NCBI GenBank assembly: GCA_018056765.1
Contig: JAGPFA010000017.1
Location: forward strand, 1 to 46,402
Origin: Syntrophaceae bacterium
Lineage (GTDB): Bacteria > Desulfobacterota > Syntrophia > Syntrophales > Smithellaceae
Reading direction: 5' to 3'
DNA length: 46,402 nucleotides
Below are positions 16,823 through 23,653 of this stretch, piece after piece. The notes below the pieces were generated by a model that saw only the letters and a program-made list of their open reading frames with translations, was not told the DNA's origin and did no database searches. A program made the position numbers and the translations under genes. Position 1 is the first letter of the stretch; each line of letters begins with the position of its first letter.

Positions 16823-18661
16823 TCAGGAACGAGAGAGTTTTTCAAAAATCCTGGCCGCGAGTGCCGGACCAATTCCCGGCACGTCTTCGAGCTGTGCTAC
16901 GGTGGCTTTTTTTATTTGTTCAACGGACCCGAAATGCTCCACAAGCAGCCTGCGGCGCGCCGGCCCGATGTCTCTGATGAGGTCCAGCTCAGAGCTTAAA
17001 TTATTTTTTGTCCGGAGCTTGCGGTGGTATGCCAGCGCAAAGCGGTGCGCCTCATCGCGCAGGCGCACAAGCAGGGCGAGTGCCGCCGGTGATGATGACA
17101 GATAGAGAGCGTCCTTCCGCCCGGGCAGATACACGCGATCTTCAGTTGTCACAATTTTACCCCGACGTTTTTGCCCGGCCGCCTTAAATGGACTTTGCCC
17201 TTCGGCCAAACCGAGCACATCGGTTCTGATCTCAAGTTCGCGCAACACCGACAGGGCGACGTTTAACTGCCCTTTGCCCCCATCGACGACAATCAGGTCC
17301 GGATGGGGCTCCGGGCCTTTGAAGCGCCGTGACAAAAGCTCGCGCATCATGGCATAGTCATCGGGCATCGCCGTGGCCTCAAGGCGAAATCTCCTGTAGG
17401 CTGATTCATCCGGCTCTCCTTCCACAAAAACCACCATGGAGCCGACGGCGTTTTTACCGCCGGTGTTGGAGATATCGTAGCATTCCATGCGATGCGGCAC
17501 TTTCTGAAGGCCGAGTTTCTCCTTCAGGGTTTCCAGTGAGGCTGATTTTTGCCTCTCCTTATCGGCTGCGGAAACAAAAAGCTCCCGCGCGTTGGCACAG
17601 GCCATATCCAGAAGCGCCTTTTTCGGGCCCCGCACCGGAACACTCAAGGTTACCTTCTTTCCTTTTTTATCCGCAAGCCACTCTGCCGCCACTTCCTCAT
17701 CGGCAGGCAAAGCAGGCAGGATTATGTCATCCGGTATGCCTGCAGCATCATCATACTGCCGCAAAACGGAAGAAACGATTTCACCCGCATCCGCCTTCGT
17801 CCTCAGCGGTGCAAAGGCCCTGCTTCCCAAGAGCTTACCTGCGCGCACAAAAAGCATACACAGCTGCCAGACCTCCCCTTCGCGGTAAAGCCCCAGTACA
17901 TCGTGGTCGGAGTCGTCACCCCAATCCACATTTTGTTTTTCCAAAGCATGTTCGAGCGCGGTGACCCGGTCCCGCAAGCGCGCCGCTTCCTCAAATTTCA
18001 GCCCGTCAGCCGCCTCCTGCATCTGCCGCCTCAACTCAGAGACCAGCTCGCGGCGGCGTCCCATTAGAAACGAAACTGCGTTTTGTGTCAGCGTCCGGTA
18101 GGCCCCTTCATCAATCAGTCCCTGACAGGGTGCCAGACACCTGCCGATCTGATACTCAAGGCAGGGCCTGGTTCTCAAGCGAAAATCGCGGTCGCGGCAG
18201 GTGCGCAAGGGAAACACCTGCTGTACAAAACGGAGCGTCTCCTTGGCGGCGGTCCCCGAAGGATACGGCCCGAAATAAAGAGCATTGCCCCTGCCCCTTT
18301 TCCGCACCAGCTGCAGGCGTGGAAATTTCTCCTCCGGATCCAGCGACAGATGATAGTAGGTTTTATCATCGCGCAGAATCACGTTGTAGCGGGGGCGATG
18401 TTTTTTGATGAGATTGTTCTCCAGAATCAGAGCTTCTTTCGGCGTTGCGGTGGTGATGAATTCAATGTCGCCCACCCTCGCCATCAGAAAAGGAGCCATC
18501 GGACGAGAATCCTTGCCGGTGAAGTACTGCGTGACTCTGTTTTTCAGGTCATTGGCCTTGCCGACATAAATGACGCGGCCCTGCCCATCGAGCATGAGAT
18601 AAACGCCCGGCCCGCGCGGAGCTGATGCAATCTTCTCTTTTAAAGTGTCGGTGTGGGACAT
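16823..18661 (-). CDS. uvrC: Excinuclease ABC subunit C
   Basis: 612-residue nucleotide-excision repair nuclease that cuts on both sides of a lesion in the UvrB-DNA complex. N-terminal GIY-YIG domain ('PGVYLM...VIYVGKANDLKNRV', residues 19-46; 'ILENNLIKKH' near 80), UVR motif near 205-240 that binds UvrB, RNase H-like nuclease domain (~370-540, 'MECYDISN', 'IVVDGGKGQLN'), and tandem helix-hairpin-helix at the end ('IRDIGPARRRLL', 'VPGIGPALAARI'). Full length, with all catalytic regions present. Not in an operon here; REP-like repeats lie upstream. Confidence 0.97.
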   Translation of the reverse strand: MSHTDTLKEKIASAPRGPGVYLMLDGQGRVIYVGKANDLKNRVTQYFTGKDSRPMAPFLMARVGDIEFITTATPKEALILENNLIKKHRPRYNVILRDDKTYYHLSLDPEEKFPRLQLVRKRGRGNALYFGPYPSGTAAKETLRFVQQVFPLRTCRDRDFRLRTRPCLEYQIGRCLAPCQGLIDEGAYRTLTQNAVSFLMGRRRELVSELRRQMQEAADGLKFEEAARLRDRVTALEHALEKQNVDWGDDSDHDVLGLYREGEVWQLCMLFVRAGKLLGSRAFAPLRTKADAGEIVSSVLRQYDDAAGIPDDIILPALPADEEVAAEWLADKKGKKVTLSVPVRGPKKALLDMACANARELFVSAADKERQKSASLETLKEKLGLQKVPHRMECYDISNTGGKNAVGSMVVFVEGEPDESAYRRFRLEATAMPDDYAMMRELLSRRFKGPEPHPDLIVVDGGKGQLNVALSVLRELEIRTDVLGLAEGQSPFKAAGQKRRGKIVTTEDRVYLPGRKDALYLSSSPAALALLVRLRDEAHRFALAYHRKLRTKNNLSSELDLIRDIGPARRRLLVEHFGSVEQIKKATVAQLEDVPGIGPALAARIFEKLSRS

Positions 18662-18689
18662 AAAATTTATTTCTCTTGTGACGGCCTAA

Positions 18690-18883
18690 TTGCCCGTCGC
18701 TTTGTGCTTTATTGACCGTTAGACCTGGGTTTTATTGCAGTTCATGGTGAGCCTCCAAATGCCCGTTCGTGGTGAGCTTTTTATTGCACGTTCGTGGTGA
18801 GCCTGTCGAACCATGAACGGGAACCCCCACTGACCGTTCATGCTGAGCTTTATTGACCATTCATGCTGAGCCCGTCGAAGCAT
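18690..18883. repeat. REP-like cluster E
   Basis: Several half units ('cgttcgtggtgagcttttta', 'gttcatgctgagctttattg'), one full hairpin with CGTTCGTGGT and ACCATGAACG arms (about 18790-18820), and a truncated unit ending 'gtcgaagcat' that opens the period-7 array. Confidence 0.8.
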
Positions 18884-18918
18884 CCTTTAGCCTTTAGCCT
18901 TTAGCCTTTAGCCTTTAG
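18884..18918 (+). repeat. Period-7 tandem array, 5 units
   Basis: Five identical CCTTTAG units followed by 'ccacgagctatccccc'. From here to the flavoprotein gene (19200) no gene or clear signal was found. Confidence 0.9.
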
Positions 18919-19199
18919 CCACGAGCTATCCCCCATCCACTATCGCCTGCAAGCCCTCATCTCCTCTACTCTCTGCGAAGAGCAACCGGTGGCATTTGCA
19001 TATTCCATTCTTAATAACACAAGGTGGTGTCGCTTTTCCATGTTGTCCTCAGAAAGATAGATTTTGGATCATCCGCGTTGTTCATCTTCGCTGAAGACCG
19101 GCTTTTACCGCACATCAGGGGCTCCGTGGACCAAATTAGCTGCTGCTAAATATACCCCTTTCGTGATAATGGAAGAAAACAAACAGGAGAAGTGACAAT

Positions 19200-19769
19200 A
19201 TGAAGGTTCTGGGAATTATGGGCAGCGCACGCATCGCAGGTAACAGTGACATTCTTCTTAATCAGGCTTTGTCCGGCGCGAAGGAGGCGGGAGCGGAAAT
19301 CGAAAAAATCGTTTTGGACCGCAAAGTTATTGCCGGTTGCAAGGACTGCAAAAAATGTAACCGTGCGGGGATCTGCGCCACTAAAGACGATATGGCAGAC
19401 ATCCAGAAAATGATCCTTGAAGCCTACGCAATTATCCACAGCACGCCGGTTTACTTCTGGACGATGAGTGCTCAGATGAAAGCCTATCTGGACCGCTGGT
19501 GTGTATTTTTCGATGCTGAATGGAAATGGCATAAAATATATTACCCCAAAATGAGAGGTAAACGTATCGGCCTGATAACCGTCTGCGGCGACCCGGACGT
19601 GCATGCCGCCGATCCGATTGTCCACAGCTTCCGGACTACAACCGAAATGAGCAAAATGCACTGGCTGGGCACTCTGATGGCCTCCGCGAACGACAGGGGT
19701 GAAATCATGGGCGATGATAAGGCGATGGCCGAGGCATTCCTGCTGGGTAAGAAAGCGGCAACGCCCTGA
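19200..19769 (+). CDS. Iron-sulfur flavoprotein / NADPH-dependent FMN reductase family
   Basis: 189 residues with a flavodoxin-like fold: phosphate loop 'GSARIAGNSD' near residues 8-17 for FMN and 'STPVYFWTMSAQMKAYLDR' near 82-100. Between them is the compact cysteine motif C-x2-C-x2-C-x5-C ('CKDCKKCNRAGIC', about 49-61). This is typical of archaeal/anaerobe iron-sulfur flavoproteins (Isf), which carry one [4Fe-4S] cluster next to FMN and shuttle electrons, for example to reduce oxygen species. GGAG upstream of ATG supports the start. It stands alone; the partner is unknown. Confidence 0.88.
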   Translation: MKVLGIMGSARIAGNSDILLNQALSGAKEAGAEIEKIVLDRKVIAGCKDCKKCNRAGICATKDDMADIQKMILEAYAIIHSTPVYFWTMSAQMKAYLDRWCVFFDAEWKWHKIYYPKMRGKRIGLITVCGDPDVHAADPIVHSFRTTTEMSKMHWLGTLMASANDRGEIMGDDKAMAEAFLLGKKAATP

Positions 19770-20029
19770 CCATCCGGTTTAAGAAACCTTTCTAAATAAC
19801 CATGACTTATGGAGGATTAACCACCGGAGATCTGTAAGGATTATTATTTCTTCCGCCCGAATGAAGTGCCCGGTTCCCTGCTTTTTCCTTATTTCACCTC
19901 ACGTGTCATAACTTGCGTCAAACCATACGTCGGAATGTTTTACATTGTTTTTTTTCTGAATTCATCCGTAAATACAACCTATTACCGGCCACCAGACAAA
20001 ATCGGTACAGGCTGGCGCATAGCAATGTC

Positions 20030-20087
20030 GTAATACTTTACACAAAAACACCCCTTCCGGGATAAAATTATCAAATTACAATGTAAT
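20030..20087. promoter_or_regulatory. Candidate activator sites upstream of the PEP-CTERM promoter
   Basis: GTAA-TACT-TTAC (20030-20041) and ATTACA-A-TGTAAT (20075-20087) share a GTAA/TTAC core and lie about 97 and 51 bases upstream of the predicted sigma-54 start point. Apart from these and the promoter, I see nothing in the gap 19770-20166. Confidence 0.35.
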
Positions 20088-20105
20088 ATCAGCATCTTAC
20101 CGGAT

Positions 20106-20121
20106 TGGCATTCAATTTGCT
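20106..20121 (+). promoter_or_regulatory. Sigma-54 promoter of the PEP-CTERM gene
   Basis: TGGCAT-TCAAT-TTGCT, with GG and GC exactly 10 bases apart. One base differs from TGGCAC-N5-TTGCW. It ends 45 bases before ATG 20167, which has CAGGAGG upstream. Many PEP-CTERM genes are known to be under sigma-54 with the PrsK/PrsR pair. Confidence 0.8.
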
Positions 20122-20166
20122 TACTGATAAAGCTGAAAGAAAAAGAAATACAGGAGGCACTAAGCA

Positions 20167-20772
20167 ATGAAAAAAATACTCAGATTATCTTTGGTTCTGG
20201 CCGTCATTTTCGCTTTTACGCAGTTTGGCTGGGCGACACCGGTCGATTTTACTCCCAATCTCCGTGGTTCGTCGGTCATCGTGACGAACTATCCTGACGG
20301 AGTACCGATTTTTGAAGGAAATGTGACGGCAATTATGGCCCTTTCCAGCTCACCTTTCACCCTTCAAGACAATGAAACACAGGTTCTGGACTTCTTCACC
20401 TTGAGCCTCAGCGGCATTACTTCCTATGACACCTATCGCATCTCGGCGACACTTGCATTTTTAGAGCCCCCTATCGCCGGCCAGGCAACGGGCGGCGGAA
20501 TTTTCGGCACAATCGGCGGCATCATTCGTGGCGGCATCCTCGTTTGGGATACTGGCACACTGCCTGATTATTTCACGCTGGCTGATGGCAATGTCGTAAG
20601 AATTGATTTTGAAGACAATGTGCAAATCGGACTATCCGGACGGACAATGGTTCATGCCTATGTAACCAATCTGGGCAGCGCTGCCTCTGCCGTTCCCGAA
20701 CCCCTCACCATTATGCTGCTTGGTCTGGGCCTGGTGGGCCTGGCCGGAGCCGGCAGAAAACTTCAGAAATAA
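20167..20772 (+). CDS. PEP-CTERM sorting-domain protein
   Basis: 201-residue exported protein. Signal peptide about residues 1-23 ('ILRLSLVLAVIFAFTQFGWA'). A central beta-rich region without cysteines follows. The C-terminal sorting signal 'VPEPLTIMLLGLGLVGLAG' runs about residues 176-194, followed by the basic end 'AGRKLQK'. PEP-CTERM proteins are processed by exosortase and linked with exopolysaccharide or biofilm matrix. No exosortase or EPS gene is in this window, so the machinery must be elsewhere. Expression is probably sigma-54-dependent. The gene is monocistronic, with a strong terminator 24 bases after the stop. Confidence 0.9.
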   Translation: MKKILRLSLVLAVIFAFTQFGWATPVDFTPNLRGSSVIVTNYPDGVPIFEGNVTAIMALSSSPFTLQDNETQVLDFFTLSLSGITSYDTYRISATLAFLEPPIAGQATGGGIFGTIGGIIRGGILVWDTGTLPDYFTLADGNVVRIDFEDNVQIGLSGRTMVHAYVTNLGSAASAVPEPLTIMLLGLGLVGLAGAGRKLQK

Positions 20773-20795
20773 CCCATACTCATAATGGGAAAAAA

Positions 20796-20823
20796 GGCAG
20801 GGTCAACGACCCTGCCTTTTTTT
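20796..20823 (+). terminator. Rho-independent terminator of the PEP-CTERM gene
   Basis: GGCAGGGTC-AAC-GACCCTGCC (20796-20816) followed by seven T residues. Confidence 0.92.
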
Positions 20824-20964
20824 ATCTGATAACCAGCCGCTATTTTTGTCATCTCATCCGCTCCACATGCGCCGGAAACCACTCAACCATCACCTGCCAT
20901 ATCCCGAAAAGACAGCTTTCACATTACCAACTTCCACAGCGGCTCTTCGCGCTTCATTGATTTT

Positions 20965-21061
20965 TCATACTGAGCTTTTTATTGCCCGTTCGTGGTGAGT
21001 CTGTCGAAGCATCCTTTAGCCTTTAGCCTTTAGCCTTTGGCCTTTGGCCTTTTGCCTTTTG
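20965..21061 (+). repeat. REP half units plus period-7 array, 7 units
   Basis: A half unit and a truncated REP ('cccgttcgtggtgagtctg') lead into CCTTTAG x3, CCTTTGG x2, CCTTTTG x2 (21013-21061). The linker 'ctacgggctat' then touches the ATP-grasp gene's stop codon at 21072. Confidence 0.85.
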
Positions 21062-21071
21062 CTACGGGCTA

Positions 21072-22286
21072 TCAGACCTTCAAGGAATCATCAATGGCGG
21101 CGTCCATGCGGGCCTGGATATTTTCAATATCGGCAATTGTTTTCCCCAGGATCATGCCGGTGATCACGCTCTGCCCTTCACTTGCCTGCGTTCGCTCATA
21201 CAGGCGGATGGGAACAAAAACACCCTCTTGCACGTACCGCCGGACATGCTCCAGCGCGGGGGCAAGAGACGCTTTGAAGACCCTGCTCCATGATTGAGAT
21301 ATGCTTGCGCTGGCTCTCACGGCAGCCGCCTCGTGTAAAAGTACTTGCGGTGTACTGGAGCAAATACGGAAATTAAGATCAAAAACGAATGCCTGCCCGG
21401 AAGGAGAAAGCCCGATATCAAAGCCGGCAATCCCCTGATACCCCATCGTGCTGCCGCGCCTAGCGATCTTTACGGCAATGTCAACGACAAAGGCGGGTGG
21501 CAAATTCTCCGGGTCGATTCTGCTTCCTGTCTGTCTGGCAGGCTGCTCAAAAAGCTGGGTTGCCGCGCCGAGATAACGTATCCCGGATTTCCCGATAGCG
21601 AAACTAAGACACCAGGACGTATCGACATTTACCGCCTCTTCCAGCCGCACGCCGGTCAGCGCCCCTTTTTGCAAGCCTAGGCGCTGTGCCGCATCCTTGC
21701 GGCAGGCTTCATCCGGGCAATAATAAACGTCTTTACCCGCACCGTTGGCGCCGCTGCGGCAGGCCTTGATGAAGATTTCCTGCCCGGGTAAAAAATCGAA
21801 CAGTTCGTCGAGACTGTCCACTGAAAGCAGACGATGACATGGTTGGTGCTCGCTTTCCACCAGACACTCGAGATTGGCCTTGTCATTGAGATATGTGTAT
21901 AGCGGCACAGGAACCAGAAACGCCCCATCAGCGAGCAGAGCGGACGGAGGTGGATAGACATAGACAAGTTTCTTCCCTTCCTTAGAATGCTTTCGGGCGA
22001 TTGCCACTGCCTCCTCTTCCGTTTCGTATGTGTCTAGATGGGAAGTAGGCCGAAGACCCGCCTCGCGGAAAAAATCGAGAATCAGTGGTGTGACAGTGTT
22101 TTTATGGCAGACAAGAGGCATATCTCCCATGACGGCAATGGTTCCAGCGGTCATCGACTCAACTTGAAAATATTGATTCTGAACCAATTGCAAGACATCC
22201 CATGTAGTGCGCGGGGCAAATACGGTTTTAGTCGGATAGAGCTCGGAAAAATTCGCGGAAGGCGTGACAGGTTGTAAAGAGTTCAT
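21072..22286 (-). CDS. ATP-grasp family protein (second of a pair)
   Basis: 404 residues. The C-terminal half has ATP-grasp hallmarks: 'EIFIKACRSGANG' (Lys on an ATP-binding strand near 170) and the metal/ATP segment 'GFDIGLSPSGQAFVFDLNFR' near 305-325 with Asp and Asn-x-Arg. The family forms amide or thioester bonds via acyl-phosphates; this substrate is unknown. The N-terminal ~120 residues resemble a pre-ATP-grasp domain. Its ATG overlaps the stop of the preceding ATP-grasp gene (ATGA, 22283-22286), so the two are co-translated. No carrier protein, peptide precursor or other biosynthetic gene is adjacent. Repeats abut the 3' end. Confidence 0.75.
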   Translation of the reverse strand: MNSLQPVTPSANFSELYPTKTVFAPRTTWDVLQLVQNQYFQVESMTAGTIAVMGDMPLVCHKNTVTPLILDFFREAGLRPTSHLDTYETEEEAVAIARKHSKEGKKLVYVYPPPSALLADGAFLVPVPLYTYLNDKANLECLVESEHQPCHRLLSVDSLDELFDFLPGQEIFIKACRSGANGAGKDVYYCPDEACRKDAAQRLGLQKGALTGVRLEEAVNVDTSWCLSFAIGKSGIRYLGAATQLFEQPARQTGSRIDPENLPPAFVVDIAVKIARRGSTMGYQGIAGFDIGLSPSGQAFVFDLNFRICSSTPQVLLHEAAAVRASASISQSWSRVFKASLAPALEHVRRYVQEGVFVPIRLYERTQASEGQSVITGMILGKTIADIENIQARMDAAIDDSLKV

Positions 22287-23131
22287 TTTGCACTCTCCAG
22301 AAAGTATTCCAGGCCGGGGGAAAGCTTGAGCATATTGGGGCTATGCCCGTCAAAGTGCTGCGAAGCGGCCACGGTCGGCGTTTTGTTCACATCCAGCAGA
22401 ACAGCCTCGCCATCAACCATCACATAATCGAACTTGCCGAAATCAGCCCCCAGGCGAAGACGGGTCTGTCTGATGGAATCCGGCACTTCACCCAGATAAT
22501 CGTAGTGAGTTATCTCGGCGGCTTTGACCACCGGGCTGCGACTGAACATCCGGACACAGTACTCTTGTGGGCCAAAGAAAATCCAGGCGCGCAGGGTATA
22601 TTCATCACCTTCCTTTTCAGGAAGAAATTTTTCTACGACCAGATCTTCTCTCTTCCAGACCCAGGCCGGAACCTCGTGAACACCTTCCAGCACAGTGTAA
22701 GAGCCAGGGAGAAACAGACGTGTCCATCGCCAGGATATTTTCTTCTCTACCAGCATTTGATAAAACCTGAGTTCAAGCCTGGAAGCCTTTGCAGACCGTT
22801 CGGGCCAACCGAAATAATTGGCATTTGTTTTAACCATCACCGGCCCGCTGTAATTTGAATCACGGGTCAGAAGATTGCGGCTTATACGTCTTTTGGAAAT
22901 ATCCAGTACGGAGTTATTCAAAAATGGACGTTTATGCGGGTTTTCGGGCAGCCAGTCCGTTTTTATGAACGTACGGTCTATATGTAAAATACCTAAATCC
23001 GCTTCCAGGGTTTTCGGCGACCCGATGGAAATTTTATGTCCCTGCTCCCGCCATATTTCAGAAAGCCTGCCGATCATGCTATAAGGAAGAAATATTTCAC
23101 CTGGTGATGTTACAATTTGAATATGCGCCAT
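22283..23131 (-). CDS. ATP-grasp family protein (first of a pair)
   Basis: 282 residues. N-terminal 'IQIVTSPGEIFLPYSMIGRL' resembles the nucleotide-fold start of ATP-grasp enzymes. 'GPVMVKTNANYFG' (about 95-107) supplies the ATP-binding Lys, 'DLVVEKFLPEKEGDEYTLR' (about 185-203) the second strand pair, and 'GADFGKFDYVMVDGEAVLLDVNKTP' (about 230-255) the metal-binding Asp/Asn. The organisation is like glutathione-synthetase/RimK-type ligases, but I cannot name a product. First gene of a two-gene operon, with only a weak ribosome site. Upstream lies the large repeat cluster F. Confidence 0.75.
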   Translation of the reverse strand: MAHIQIVTSPGEIFLPYSMIGRLSEIWREQGHKISIGSPKTLEADLGILHIDRTFIKTDWLPENPHKRPFLNNSVLDISKRRISRNLLTRDSNYSGPVMVKTNANYFGWPERSAKASRLELRFYQMLVEKKISWRWTRLFLPGSYTVLEGVHEVPAWVWKREDLVVEKFLPEKEGDEYTLRAWIFFGPQEYCVRMFSRSPVVKAAEITHYDYLGEVPDSIRQTRLRLGADFGKFDYVMVDGEAVLLDVNKTPTVAASQHFDGHSPNMLKLSPGLEYFLESAK

Positions 23132-23199
23132 TTCTCAACAATATCCATAAAAGATTGTCTGCTAAAGACTAAAGGCAAAATCCCTCAATATTCCCTTTC

Positions 23200-23615
23200 G
23201 TTGTGAGCTTTCAAATGACCGTTCGTGCTGAGCCTGTCGAAGCATGAACGAAAAGCCACGAGCTAATCGCCAGCCACCATTCCTCCAACCCGCCAACCCT
23301 CTAAACTTCTAATCATCTAATCTGCTAACTCTCCACCTCCGGCCCGCTAAAGCAGGCCGCCTCCGCCGCCCTTCGACAAGCTCAGGGTGAACGGAGGACA
23401 CGAAGCGGTGAGCTTCGCACTTTATTGACCGTCCGTGCCGAGCTTTTTATTGCCCGTTCGTGGTAAGCTTTCAAATGCCCGTTCGTGCTGAGCTTTACTG
23501 ACCATTCATGCTGAGCCTGTCGAAGCATGAACGAAAAGCCACGAGCTAATCGCCAGCCACCATTCCTCCAACCCGCCAACCCTCTAAGCTTCAAATCATC
23601 TAATCTTCTAACCCT
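23200..23615. repeat. Repeat cluster F with ~80-bp direct repeat and two period-8 arrays
   Basis: REP units at about 23217-23250 and 23400-23535. A segment running from a REP through 'gccacgagctaatcgccagc' to the octamers occurs twice, offset by 283 bases (around 23225-23310 and 23508-23593). Octamers lie at 23293-23340 (ccaaccct, ctaaactt, ctaatcat, ctaatctg, ctaactct, ccacctcc) and 23576-23615. This covers the gap 23132-23653. Confidence 0.8.
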
Positions 23616-23653
23616 CTATGGACTACGAGCCACTCACTATCACCTGAATCAAC

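Noticed and set aside
19005..19025. Sigma-54-like 'TGGCATTTGCA' before the flavoprotein gene
   Set aside because: GG and GC elements are not 10 bases apart, so it cannot be a -24/-12 promoter.
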